A stretch of DNA of 52,663 nucleotides, from the NCBI GenBank assembly GCA_035695045.1, contig DASSEX010000050.1, forward strand, positions 1 through 52,663. Direction: 5' to 3'. A program made the translations under genes and the position numbers. Origin of the DNA: DASSKP01 sp035695045 (GTDB lineage Bacteria; Actinomycetota; Actinomycetes; JAFAQI01). The stretch's first letter is position 1, and each line of letters opens with the position of its first letter. Shown one piece after another: positions 15,940 to 25,500 of the stretch. Below the pieces are notes generated by a model that saw nothing but the letters and a program-made list of their open reading frames with translations, searched no databases and had not been told where the DNA came from.

Positions 15940-16895
15940 CTGCGCGACTCCGCGGCCAGAGCCAGAGCGGCCGCCGCCATGGCAGCGGTCGCGTCGAGGT
16001 CGGTCATCATCAACGGCACCGCCCGTACCGGCCAGCCCTCCTCTGCGAGCTCGTCCGCCGCAGGCTTGTCGACCTCGTCGACCAACCAGCCGTCGAGCAC
16101 ACCGTCGGGCCGGCGACCGTAGTGCCGCGCCACCGCGGCTGCTGTCGTCTCGACGCCGATGGCGCTCAGGCATGCGTCGGCCATGCCGCGCACCGGCGCA
16201 CCGCCGACGATCGGCGACAACCCGACCACGGGCGCGGCCGTCCTGCGCAACGCGTCGTCGATGCCCGGCACCGCCAGGATCGCGCCGACGCTGACGACCG
16301 GGTTGCTCGGCGGCAGCAGTACGACGTCCGCATCACGGATCGCGTCGAGGACCCCGGGTGCCGGCCGGGCCGATGCGGCGCCACTCAGCCGGATGTCGGT
16401 CGCCGCCACCTCGGCGTGGAGCCGGACCCACCACTCCTGGAAGTGCACGGTTCGGCCGTCGACCAGCGTGACGTGCGTCTCCACCGGATCGTCCGTTGCG
16501 GGCAGCAGCCGCACGCCCGGCTGCCATCGCTCGCACAACCGTGCGGTGACCCGGGAGAGGGGCAGACCCTCCGCGAGCCACTGCGTGCGCAGCAGATGGG
16601 TCGCGATGTCGAGGTCACCGAGGCCGAACCACGACGGTCCCGCGCCGTAGGTCGCCAGCTCGTCGCGGATCCGGAAGCTCTCGTCCTCACGACCCCAGCC
16701 GCGTTCTGCCGAGATGCCGCCGCCGAGCGTGTACATCACGGTGTCGAGGTCCGGGCAGATCCGCAAGCCGAACATCGAGATGTCGTCGCCGGTGTTGCCG
16801 ACGACGGTGACGTCGTGGCCCAGCTGCCGAAGGCCGAGCAGGAAGCGTGCCCCGCCGATGCCGCCTGCCAGCACGGTCACTCGCACACGTCGCAT
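15936..16895 (-). CDS. fbiA: FbiA: 2-phospho-L-lactate transferase family (F420 synthesis)
   Basis: The 319-residue protein begins with the CofD nucleotide loop LAGGIGGARFLLGL (about 9-22) followed by VVGNTGDD. Other family markers are DLDTVMYTLGG, WFGLGDLD and LLPPSNPVVSVG. It transfers a phospholactyl or phosphoenolpyruvyl group to Fo, giving (dehydro-)F420-0. ATG 16895 was chosen; the longer frame upstream would run into the fbiC promoter and coding start. It is the first gene of fbiAB, divergent from fbiC with 55 nt between the starts, so one short region must drive both arms of F420 synthesis. Confidence 0.95.
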   Translation of the reverse strand: MRRVRVTVLAGGIGGARFLLGLRQLGHDVTVVGNTGDDISMFGLRICPDLDTVMYTLGGGISAERGWGREDESFRIRDELATYGAGPSWFGLGDLDIATHLLRTQWLAEGLPLSRVTARLCERWQPGVRLLPATDDPVETHVTLVDGRTVHFQEWWVRLHAEVAATDIRLSGAASARPAPGVLDAIRDADVVLLPPSNPVVSVGAILAVPGIDDALRRTAAPVVGLSPIVGGAPVRGMADACLSAIGVETTAAAVARHYGRRPDGVLDGWLVDEVDKPAADELAEEGWPVRAVPLMMTDLDATAAMAAAALALAAESRR

Positions 16896-16937
16896 CGTCG
16901 CAGCCCGCCGGAGGTCGGTGCGGAGGCAGGCCACGCG

Positions 16938-16943
16938 TAGGGT
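16938..16943 (+). promoter_or_regulatory. -10 TAGGGT for leaderless fbiC mRNA
   Basis: TAGGGT is followed by 7 nt and ATG 16951, with no Shine-Dalgarno in between. It lies inside the 55-nt fbiA-fbiC divergent gap. Confidence 0.6.
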
Positions 16944-16950
16944 CGCTCGC

Positions 16951-19464
16951 ATGCAAACGGCGGGTTCCAGGGCGATGCGACGTGCGCTCGCCCGCGCTGA
17001 CGCCGGGAAGTCGATCGACGCCGACGAGGCGGAGGTGCTCCTCTCGGCCCGCGGCGACGACCTCCACGTGCTGTGCGGCATCGCAGCCCGCGTCCGCGAC
17101 GCCGGCCTGCAGGCCGCCGGCCGGCCCGGCGTCGTGACCTACAGCCGCAAGGTGTTCATCCCGCTGACCCGGCTCTGCCGTGACCGCTGCCACTACTGCA
17201 CGTTCGCGACCACACCCGCCCGGCTGCCGGCGCCGTACCTCGGCGTCGACGAGGTCGTCGACATCGCCGCCCGAGGTGCGGCGGTGGGGTGCAAGGAAGC
17301 ACTGTTCACGTTGGGCGACCGGCCGGAGGCGCGCTGGCCGCAGGCCGCGGAGTGGCTCGAGGCCGCCGGCTTCGCGAGCACTCTCGAGTACGTCCGCGCC
17401 GCCGCCATTGCCGTCCTCGAGCGCACCGGGCTGCTGCCGCATCTGAACCCCGGCGTGATGTCGTGGGAGGAGATGCAGCGGCTCAAGCCGGTCGCCCCGT
17501 CGATGGGAATGATGCTCGAGACGACAGCCGACATCGCCGCGCACCGCGGCAGCCCCGACAAGGAACCGGCCGTCCGCCTGCGGGTCATCGAGGACGCGGG
17601 TCGCAGCAACATCGCGTTCACCACCGGGATCCTGGTCGGCATCGGGGAGTCCCCGCGCGACCGTGTCGAGTCGATCCTCGCCATCCGCAGGCTCGCCCGG
17701 CAGTACCGCCACGTGCAGGAAGTCCTCGTGCAGAACTTCCGCGCCAAGCCGGACACCGCGATGCGCGCCCATCCCGATGCCGACCTCGACGCGTACGTCG
17801 CCACGATCGCCGTCGCCCGCGTCCTGCTCGGCCCCTCGGCGCGGGTGCAGGCACCCCCCAACCTCGTCGACGGCGCGGACTGCGGGCGCCTTCTGGGCGC
17901 GGGCGTCGACGACTTCGGCGGGATCTCGCCCGTCACCCCGGACCACGTCAACCCGGAACGGCCCTGGCCGCACCTCGACGACCTCGCGACGATCACCGCG
18001 GCCTCGGGCTTCCGGCTCACGGAGCGGCTCACGGCGCACCCTGAGTACCTCGAGGAGCCTTGGCTCGACCCGCGGCTGCGCAGCCACGTCGACGCGCTGC
18101 GCGACGACCGCGGCCTGGCGAGCGAGGACGCCCTCGTCGTCGGCCGGCCCTGGCAGGAACCGGACGGCGGCTGGGCCGACGCCGGGCGGGTCGACCTGCA
18201 GGACGCCATCGACACCGAGGGGCGTCGTACCGACCGGCGCAGCGACTTCGACGCGGCCTACGGCGACTGGTCCTCGCTGACCGTCTCCAGCGACGCACGG
18301 CAACGCGGCAGCGCGGTCGCACCCGTCCAACCCTCGCGCCGGATGCGACGGGAGTTCGCGGCGGCGCTGAGCAACGCGGAGCGCAGTCTCGCCGGCATCT
18401 CCGACGCCGACGCGATGACGTTGTTCGACGCGGCGCCGGGTGCGGAGATCGACGCACTGGCCCGGCTGGCCGACGACCTCCGCCGGGAGACCGTGGGTGA
18501 CGACGTGACCTACGTCGTCAATCGCAACATCAACTTCACCAACGTCTGTTACACCGGCTGTCGGTTCTGCGCCTTCGCGCAACGTCGCACCGACGCCGAC
18601 GCGTACACGTTGTCGCTCGACGAGATCGGCGTGCGTGCCGACGAAGCAGTCGCTGCCGGCGCGACCGAGGTCTGCATGCAGGGCGGCATCCACCCGGACC
18701 TGCCGGGGACGGCGTACTTCGACATCGCGGCAGAGGTGAAACGACGGCAACCGCAGCTGCACGTGCACGCGTTCAGCCCGATGGAGGTCGTCAACGGGGC
18801 CGCGCGCACCGGCATGTCGTTCACGGACTGGCTGGCGAAGGCGAAGGACGCCGGTGTCGACTCGCTTCCGGGCACCGCGGCGGAGATCCTCGACGACGAC
18901 GTGCGCTGGGTGCTGACCAAGGGCAAGCTGCCCGCCGCCACCTGGGTCGAGATCGTCACGGCCGCGCACCGGCTCGGCATCCCGACGTCGTCGACGATGA
19001 TGTACGGCCACGTCGACACGCCGGCGCACTGGCTGGGCCACTTGCGGCTGCTGGCGCGACTGCAGGCGGACACGGGCGGCTTCACGGAGTTCGTCCCACT
19101 GCCCTTCGTGCACCTCAATGCGCCGCTGTATCTCGCGGGCCTCGCCCGGCCGGGCCCGACGATGCTCGAGAACCGGGTAGTGCACGCGATGGCGCGGCTG
19201 CTGCTGCACGGCTTGATCGACAACATCCAGTGTTCCTGGGTGAAGCTCGGCATCGACGGCAGCGTCGCGATGCTCAACGGGGGAGCCAATGACGTCGGTG
19301 GAACCTTGATGGAGGAGACGATCAGCCGCATGGCGGGTAGTGCACACGGCTCGCGCAAGTCGGTCGCGGAGCTCACCGAGATCGCTGCAGCCGCAGGCCG
19401 TCCGGTGCGACAACGTACGACGCTGTACGGCGAGGTTTCTGAAACTGCGCCGCTCACGGCGTAA
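16951..19464 (+). CDS. fbiC: FbiC: 7,8-didemethyl-8-hydroxy-5-deazariboflavin (Fo) synthase
   Basis: The 837-residue fusion carries two radical-SAM domains. The CofG half has the 4Fe-4S motif C76-x3-C80-x2-C83 (CRDRCHYC), and the CofH half has C533-x3-C537-x2-C540 (CYTGCRFC). Together they build Fo, the chromophore of F420, from a ribityl pyrimidine precursor and tyrosine in the cytosol. The central linker is at about 410-470. ATG 16951 fits the -10 box and the family start; an upstream in-frame start would overlap fbiA. The stop TAA is embedded in the -10 (TAACCT) of the next gene. Confidence 0.96.
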   Translation: MQTAGSRAMRRALARADAGKSIDADEAEVLLSARGDDLHVLCGIAARVRDAGLQAAGRPGVVTYSRKVFIPLTRLCRDRCHYCTFATTPARLPAPYLGVDEVVDIAARGAAVGCKEALFTLGDRPEARWPQAAEWLEAAGFASTLEYVRAAAIAVLERTGLLPHLNPGVMSWEEMQRLKPVAPSMGMMLETTADIAAHRGSPDKEPAVRLRVIEDAGRSNIAFTTGILVGIGESPRDRVESILAIRRLARQYRHVQEVLVQNFRAKPDTAMRAHPDADLDAYVATIAVARVLLGPSARVQAPPNLVDGADCGRLLGAGVDDFGGISPVTPDHVNPERPWPHLDDLATITAASGFRLTERLTAHPEYLEEPWLDPRLRSHVDALRDDRGLASEDALVVGRPWQEPDGGWADAGRVDLQDAIDTEGRRTDRRSDFDAAYGDWSSLTVSSDARQRGSAVAPVQPSRRMRREFAAALSNAERSLAGISDADAMTLFDAAPGAEIDALARLADDLRRETVGDDVTYVVNRNINFTNVCYTGCRFCAFAQRRTDADAYTLSLDEIGVRADEAVAAGATEVCMQGGIHPDLPGTAYFDIAAEVKRRQPQLHVHAFSPMEVVNGAARTGMSFTDWLAKAKDAGVDSLPGTAAEILDDDVRWVLTKGKLPAATWVEIVTAAHRLGIPTSSTMMYGHVDTPAHWLGHLRLLARLQADTGGFTEFVPLPFVHLNAPLYLAGLARPGPTMLENRVVHAMARLLLHGLIDNIQCSWVKLGIDGSVAMLNGGANDVGGTLMEETISRMAGSAHGSRKSVAELTEIAAAAGRPVRQRTTLYGEVSETAPLTA

Positions 19465-19467
19465 CCT
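19462..19467 (+). promoter_or_regulatory. -10 TAACCT for the coiled-coil protein gene
   Basis: TAACCT begins at the fbiC stop codon and predicts transcription start near 19474. That leaves a short leader with GGGAG (19490-19494) before ATG 19500. Confidence 0.4.
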
Positions 19468-19499
19468 CCGCCACCAACGGCGACGCGTTGGGAGCCCAG

Positions 19500-22001
19500 A
19501 TGGACACCGACGAACACGAGCCGGGACTGCTGCGACGAATCGAGGAGCTCGCCGCGCAGGCCGGCGACGACTCACCAGATACACCTGTCCTGGCAGCTGC
19601 ACTGGCCGGGTTGCGTCACGAGATCGGCTCGCTGCGGCGCGATCTCACGACCTTGCGCGCCGATCTGGCGGCAGTCCGCACGAGTGTCGACGAGAACATC
19701 GGCCGGCTGGCCGGTGACGTCGCCGCGACGAGGAACGAGACCGGCGGCGTCGCCAGCAGGCACGCAGAGCTGGGGGAGCGGGTCGACGACCTCGCCGAGG
19801 TGCTCGACGGCGTAGCGGCTGCGCTGCCGCAGCTGCGTGACGAGGTCGCTCGGCTGCCCGAGGGCACGGCGGGGCTGGAGACCACCCTGCGGCGGCTCGA
19901 GGAGACCTTGCTGACCCGGGTCGACACCGCCGTCGGCGACCTCCGGCGCACCATGTCGGCCGGCCTGACCCAGGCGTCGGCCGGCGGTCGGGCCGCGGAG
20001 GCAGCCGCCAACGACGCGCGCAGCGTCCTGGAAGAGCGACTGGCCGCGGTCGAGGACACGATCGACGGGCTGGCCGAGAACCTCGAGGCGGTCACCCGCG
20101 ACAGCATCGGGACCGCGACCGAGCACCTCCGCCAGCTGAACGCCAACGTCGGCGATCTCGGCCAGACACTCAACGAGGCCGTCGCGACCGGGCACGGCGA
20201 GACGCGCGGCCATGTCGAGACGCTGGCCATCCAGCTCCGGGACACCGTCGAGAGCGCCTTCGCGGGCCTCGACAGCCGGTTGAGCCGGGACCGTGACGCC
20301 GCCAGCGGCGGCCTCGCCGAGGTCAGCCGGTTTCTCGAGGCGTTCCAGGCCGGCACGGAAGGCCGGCTCGAAGAGCTCGAGGCCGCCATCGGTGGCGGGC
20401 TCACGGACGCCCGCGACGCCCTGCTCGCGGAGCTCACCTCGACGCTCGACCAGCTGACGCAGGCCAACGGTGACACTCGCCGGCTCGTCGAGGAGGAGAC
20501 CGGCGCGCTGCGGGCGGATCTCGCCGACGCGTTGGAGGAGGTCCGCGACCGGATCTCCACGCTGATGACGGAGTCCGCGGAGTCGATCACCGCCGCTCTC
20601 GACGAGCAACGCACGACGTTCACCGAGACGGCGCGGGTGTTGCGCGAAGACGTGCTGGACCGGGTGGAGGAGTCGCGGGCCGACGTCCTGTCGTCCCTCG
20701 ACGAGCTCCGCGCGGGCGTGTCCTCCGCTGCGCGGCACGGTGAGGAGACCGGCAGCAGGTTGCGCGAGCTGGCGGAGGTCATCGGCTCGCTCTACGCCAC
20801 CATCGGCGAGCTGCGGATCGAGTGGGACGCGCGGTCCGAGGCCGCGGTCGCGTCCGCCCGCGAGGCCGCCGAGGCGGCGACCGCCGAGTTCCGCGCCGAG
20901 GTCGACGTCATGATGGGCAACGCCCGGGCGGCGATGGACCGCCAGGCCGCTGCGATCGACGACGCCGGCGCGATGCTCAACGGCGGCGTCGCGAAGCTGG
21001 TCACCGCGGGGGAGTCCCTCCTCGGCTATCTCGCACACCGCGACCAGCTGCTCGAGCAGGAGCGCGACCGGGTGCTGCACGATGCCCTCGACGCGTTCGC
21101 CGCGGGGCTGTCCGCGAAGGAACGCCGATCGACCGCCGGCCGGCTCGGTGATGTCATCGACCGGCGTCGCGACGCGCGCGACGCGGACCGTTGGCGCCGG
21201 TCGGCAGCCGGATCGCCTGCCGTCGAGATCCCGACGCCACCGGAGGATCTCGCGGCTCTCACCGATCCGATCCGCCCGCGCGGGATCCGCGGTTCCGGTC
21301 CCCGGCGGGCTGCAGCGGCCGAGGCCGACGCCGAGCGTGCGGCCGCGACCGCCCCGGCCCCCGCCGCGGCTCCACGGAAGGCCGCCGCGAAGCGAACGGC
21401 GGGCGCCGCCAAGCGCGGCGCGAAGAGCGCGGCGAAGACGACCGCCAAGAGCGCGGCCAAGAATCCGAGCAAGGCCCCGGCGAAGAGCGCGACCAAGAAC
21501 GCGACCAAGAACGCGACGAAGGCGCCGGCTGCCGGCGCGCGCAAGGCGGCCGGCGCGGCTCCGGCAAAGTCGACGAGCAGCCGGCCGGTCAAGGCGGCGA
21601 CGACCGCGAAGACGGCGGCAGCGTCCTCGGCTCCTCCCGCTGCGCGCCGACGCCGGGCCTCACTCAGCGAGATGCCGGTCGTCCCGAGCCCGGATGTCGC
21701 GGTCGATGCCGCCGTCGGACCGCCGGTCCCAGCCGTGCCCGTGCCGGAGGCTCCGGTCGCCCAGCCCGAGCCGGAGGCGCCGGCTCCCGCCGATCAGGAC
21801 GTGCAGCCGGTCGCGGAGGCCCCCGCCGTCGAGGCCGAGCAGGAGCCGCCGCAGGCAGCGGACGCCGACCCTGGGTCCGAGTCGACGGACGAGGTCGAAC
21901 CGGCCGCGGAGCCCGAGCCGGCGGCCGCGCCGAAACCCTGGTGGAACCCCACGGGAGGCGGCTCGGACGGCCCCGGTCGCAGCGACGACACGCCGGGCTG
22001 A
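19500..22001 (+). CDS. Long coiled-coil protein with histone-H1-like basic tail
   Basis: I do not recognise a named family for this 833-residue protein. Residues about 10-555 are almost Gly/Pro-poor helix with heptad-like Leu/Val/Ala spacing and repeated L-R-x-x-L-A type units, that is, a long coiled coil or apolipoprotein-like rod. Residues about 601-720 are Ala/Lys/Arg-rich with AKSAAK, AAKNPSK and NATK units resembling histone H1 or the tails of actinobacterial HU and Lsr2-type proteins, which suggests nucleic-acid binding. Residues about 721-810 are Pro/Glu/Ala-rich and acidic. No signal peptide or membrane helix is seen, so it is cytosolic. GGGAG (19490-19494) 5 nt before ATG 19500 fixes the start; TTG 19488 is inferior. 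It sits between fbiC and whiB2, and a nucleoid or division role is only an inference. Confidence 0.75.
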   Translation: MDTDEHEPGLLRRIEELAAQAGDDSPDTPVLAAALAGLRHEIGSLRRDLTTLRADLAAVRTSVDENIGRLAGDVAATRNETGGVASRHAELGERVDDLAEVLDGVAAALPQLRDEVARLPEGTAGLETTLRRLEETLLTRVDTAVGDLRRTMSAGLTQASAGGRAAEAAANDARSVLEERLAAVEDTIDGLAENLEAVTRDSIGTATEHLRQLNANVGDLGQTLNEAVATGHGETRGHVETLAIQLRDTVESAFAGLDSRLSRDRDAASGGLAEVSRFLEAFQAGTEGRLEELEAAIGGGLTDARDALLAELTSTLDQLTQANGDTRRLVEEETGALRADLADALEEVRDRISTLMTESAESITAALDEQRTTFTETARVLREDVLDRVEESRADVLSSLDELRAGVSSAARHGEETGSRLRELAEVIGSLYATIGELRIEWDARSEAAVASAREAAEAATAEFRAEVDVMMGNARAAMDRQAAAIDDAGAMLNGGVAKLVTAGESLLGYLAHRDQLLEQERDRVLHDALDAFAAGLSAKERRSTAGRLGDVIDRRRDARDADRWRRSAAGSPAVEIPTPPEDLAALTDPIRPRGIRGSGPRRAAAAEADAERAAATAPAPAAAPRKAAAKRTAGAAKRGAKSAAKTTAKSAAKNPSKAPAKSATKNATKNATKAPAAGARKAAGAAPAKSTSSRPVKAATTAKTAAASSAPPAARRRRASLSEMPVVPSPDVAVDAAVGPPVPAVPVPEAPVAQPEPEAPAPADQDVQPVAEAPAVEAEQEPPQAADADPGSESTDEVEPAAEPEPAAAPKPWWNPTGGGSDGPGRSDDTPG

Positions 22002-22034
22002 CCGGCGAGTCGCAGAGCAATACCACCGAACCCC

Positions 22035-22064
22035 TTGACGGGAGCGGCACGACGCGCGTGTAAT
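22035..22064 (+). promoter_or_regulatory. Promoter for whiB2
   Basis: TTGACG (22035-22040) and TGTAAT (22059-22064) are 18 nt apart, a good sigma-70-type pair in a GC-rich background. The half-sites CGTG and CACG flank the -10 (GCGTGTAATTTCACG), a small inverted repeat that could be an operator. Transcription would start near 22071, leaving a leader of about 99 nt before GTG 22170. Confidence 0.55.
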
Positions 22065-22169
22065 TTCACGTGTGTTCTTCCCTCTGCTGACCGTAATCGC
22101 GGCCGGCCAGGCACTCCGACGACGCACCCGCTCGCGCCTGGGCCGGGTGCCCGTACCCGAGGAGGCGCC

Positions 22170-22436
22170 GTGACAGAGCTCAGCTTCCTGCTTGACGAGG
22201 AAGACGACGAGCAGGAGCTCCTGCCCTGGCAGGAGCAGGCGCTGTGCGCCCAGACCGACCCGGAGGCCTTCTTTCCCGAGAAGGGCGGCTCGACGAGGGA
22301 AGCGAAGAAGGTCTGCGGCCGCTGTGAGGTGCGCGGCGACTGCCTCGAGTACGCCCTGGCGCACGACGAGCGGTTCGGCATCTGGGGTGGGCTGTCCGAG
22401 CGCGAGCGCAGGCGCCTCAAGCGGCGTGCCGGTTGA
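22170..22436 (+). CDS. whiB2: WhiB2-type iron-sulfur transcriptional regulator
   Basis: The 88-residue WhiB protein has the four cluster-binding cysteines C26, C49, C52 and C58 (C-x22-C-x2-C-x5-C) and the GIWGG turn at 70-74, then a basic C terminus (RRRLKRR) for DNA contact. The acidic N terminus and neighbourhood match WhiB2/WhmD, needed for septation and division in mycobacteria and streptomycetes. It likely binds 4Fe-4S and acts with the primary sigma factor. The start is GTG with a strong GAGGAGG (22159-22165) 4 nt upstream. It has its own promoter with a leader of about 100 nt. Confidence 0.95.
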   Translation: MTELSFLLDEEDDEQELLPWQEQALCAQTDPEAFFPEKGGSTREAKKVCGRCEVRGDCLEYALAHDERFGIWGGLSERERRRLKRRAG

Positions 22437-22450
22437 CGGTTCGGCTCACG

Positions 22451-22456
22451 TAGTCT
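22451..22456 (+). promoter_or_regulatory. -10 TAGTCT upstream of the GT2 gene
   Basis: TAGTCT lies 15 nt after the whiB2 stop and predicts a transcript starting near 22463 with an 80-nt leader. The leader contains a small perfect hairpin, CCGGGGC-GA-GCCCCGG (22469-22484). Without a T-run this is not a terminator for whiB2. Confidence 0.4.
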
Positions 22457-22545
22457 GACGCGGCCGCGCCGGGGCGAGCCCCGGTCGCGCCGCCACCGAC
22501 CCGGCCGGTCGGTGCCCTCTCCTCCACCGCGCGAGCGCTCACCGC

Positions 22546-25500
22546 ATGCCGTCCCGAAGCCCCCGTCTGCAGTTCCCCGACCAGGTCGTGACGGCCGTTG
22601 TCGTCGTCCACGACGGTGCGTCGTGGCTCGCGGACTGCCTGGAAGCGTTGCGCGAGCAGCGCCGCCGGCCGCAACGCCTCGTGGTCGTCGACACAGGCAG
22701 CGCCGACGGCTCGGCCGAGGTGGCGCGCGCCGCCGCGGAGGAGATCGAGGTCGTCCGGCTGGCGCGCGACGCCGGCTTCGGCGACGCCGTGAAGGCGGGC
22801 CTGGCGGCGGCGGCAGCGCTGCCCCCGCTACGGCGCCGCGGTCCGATGGTGCCCTGGGTCTGGCTGGTGCACGACGACTGCCGCCCGGAGCCGGACGCGC
22901 TGCTCGAGCTGCTCGCCGAGGCCGACCGGTCGCCCTCGGCGACGGTGCTCGGCTGCAAGCAGACCGATCTCGGCGGCCGGCACCTGCTCGAGATGGGCGC
23001 GACCGTCGACGGCAGCGGCCGACGACGCACCGGCGTCGAGCCGCACGAGGTCGACCAGGGCCAGCACGACGAGCTCCGTGACGTGCTCGCGGTCGGCACG
23101 GCCGGCCTGCTCGTCCGTCGGGACGTGTGGGACCGGCTCGACGGGTTCGACCCGGCTTGGCCCGTGCACGGCGAGGACATCGACTTCGGGTGGCGGGCGA
23201 ACGCGGCCGGGGAGCGGGTCGTCGTCGTCCCGCGCGCGGCGGTGCGCCATGCCATGGCGCTCACCCAGGGCCGGCGCTCGGCGGGCGCAATCCCGGGTCG
23301 GGCCGGCGTGGTCCGGCGCCGCCATGAGCTGCAGGTGCTGTGGGCGAACGTGAGTTCGGCGAGCCTGCCGCTGCTCGTGCTCCGCACCGTGCTCGGCGGG
23401 TGGCTCGTCGCGCTCGCCCGGCTGACGAGTGGCGACTTCCGCGGCGCGCGTGACGAAGCGGGCGGCCTCATGTCAGCGCTGCGTCATCCCGGGCTCGTCG
23501 CCTCGGCGCGCCGCCGGCGGCGGGGCTCCCGCGTGCGTAGCCATCGCGACCTGCGACCACTGATGGGCAGCGCGTCTGCGCAGGTGCGCCGTGACGTCGC
23601 CACCAGGTTCGCGCACCGGCGGCTGCACGACCCCGCCATCGGCGAGCGGCGTGGCTGGCGCGACCGGCCGTTGCTGTGGCTGAGCCTCGGACTGGTCGCC
23701 CTGGCCCTCGTCGCGGACCGGGGCGTGCTCAGCGGTGCGCTCCACGGTGGTCGGCTCCTGCCGGCGCCCGCGGGCGCCTCCGACCTCTGGTCCACCTACT
23801 TCGCCGGCTGGCACGCCGTCGGGATGGGCTCCTCCGCGCCCACGCCTCCATGGGTGGCGGTGATCGCGGCCCTTTCGACGATCCTCTTCGGCAAGCCGTG
23901 GTTGGTCGTCGCGACGCTCATGCTCGGGGCTGTCCCCCTGGCCGGCTGGACGGCGTACGCCGCCGGGTCTGCCGTGACGCCGTCGCGGTGGATGCGCGTC
24001 TGGGCCGCAGCGGCCTACGCGCTGCTCCCGGTCGGCCTCGGGGCCGTTGCCGGTGGTCGCCTGGACGTCGTCGTCGTGGTCGTGCTGCTGCCGGTCACCG
24101 CGTGGCTGCTCGTCCGCGCAGTGCGGCCTGCGACGTCGACCACTCGCGCGGCGCGGCCGGTTGCCGCGGGCCTTCTTCTCGCAGTCTCGGCGGCTTTCGC
24201 TCCCCTGCTGTGGGCCGTGCTCGCACTGGCTGCGGCAGCGGCGATCGTCGTGGCCGTCCGGCCCGTCGCTCGAGCCTTCGGCCGGCTGCTGATCGCTCTC
24301 GCGACCACACTGGTCGTGCTGCTCCCGTGGAGCGCACACGTGCTCGCGCACCCGTCGCTCGCGCTTCGCGGCGCCGGCCTTCCCGAGTCGTTCCGGCTGT
24401 CACGGGCGCAGCCGGCTCTCGATCTCGTGCTGCTGCATCCGGGAGGCGTCGCGCAACCGCCCCGATGGCTGCTCGTGGGCTACCTGCTCGCGGGCCTCGC
24501 CGGTCTGGCGCGCAGCGGCGGGCAGCGCATCTGCCGTGCCGGTTTCGCCGCCTTCCTCGTGACGGTGGCGGCCGCGCTGGTCGTCAGCCGGGTCCACGTC
24601 CCGGCCAGCACTCCGGACGCGAGGTACTGGACCGGCGTCCCGCTCGCCGTCGCGGGGCTCGCGCTGCTGACGTGTGCGCTGGTCGCCGGCGTCGGTGCAC
24701 GGACGGCGCTCGCGCGGTACAGCTTCGGCTGGCGACAGCTGGCCGCCGTCCTCGTCACCGCAGCGGCCGCGACAGCCTCCGTCGGCACGGCGGTCGTGTG
24801 GCTCGGTCGCGGGGTCGCCCGGCCGCTTGCGCACGGCGAGGGCCAGTTGCTGCCACCATTCGCCGCGGCGACCGTCGAGCTGCCGACCTCACCGCGCGCC
24901 CTCGTCCTCAGGTCGGACGGCACCGGGGTCTCCTACGCACTCGTGCGGTCGGCCGCGGGGGCACGGCTCGGTGACGCCGACGTCGACAGCGGCGCGGACG
25001 GTTCTCGGTCGCGGGCCGACCGTCGAGTGGCTCAGACCGTCTCGCGGCTTGCCGGTGGTGACCCGCAGGCCGCGGCGGCGCTGGCCGAGCTCGGAGTCAC
25101 TCAGGTCGTGGACCGGGCCACGGACGAACGTCGACTTCCCGGGCTCGCTCAGGTGGACGGGCTCACCGGGGTCAGAGCGTCCGGCGTCGTCGTCCGGCGG
25201 GCCGCCGTGCCCGCCGGCGAGCTCGTCGTGCTGTCACCGAATGTCGCCGAGGCTGTCCGCGCCGGCGGCCCGCTGCCGGGCGACGCCGTCCCGGCACCTC
25301 TGCCGGCGGGCGCCGGTCGCGCGCGGACCCGGCTGCCCGCGGGTCCTGCCGGCCGCCTGCTGGTGCTCGCCGAGCCTGCTGACTCGCGCTGGCGCGCGAC
25401 CCTCGACGGGCGGCGGTTGCCCCGGGCGACGGCGTACGGATGGGCCCAGGCGTGGCGGCTGCCGGCAGGCGGAGGGCACCTCACGGTGTCGCGATCCTCG

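Noticed and set aside
16687..19602. A 971-codon minus-strand frame across fbiC
   Set aside because: It is antisense to fbiC, Arg/Val/Gly-rich and motif-free, while both radical-SAM cysteine clusters are on the plus strand.
21360..21660. Tandem-repeat-like region that might be a CRISPR or satellite array
   Set aside because: The repetition is codon-level (Lys/Ala units of an H1-like tail) with variable spacing, not constant repeats with unique spacers.
22469..22484. Hairpin CCGGGGC-GA-GCCCCGG as a whiB2 terminator
   Set aside because: The loop is only 2 nt, no T-run follows, and it lies downstream of a -10 box for the next gene, so it is more likely a leader structure or chance.
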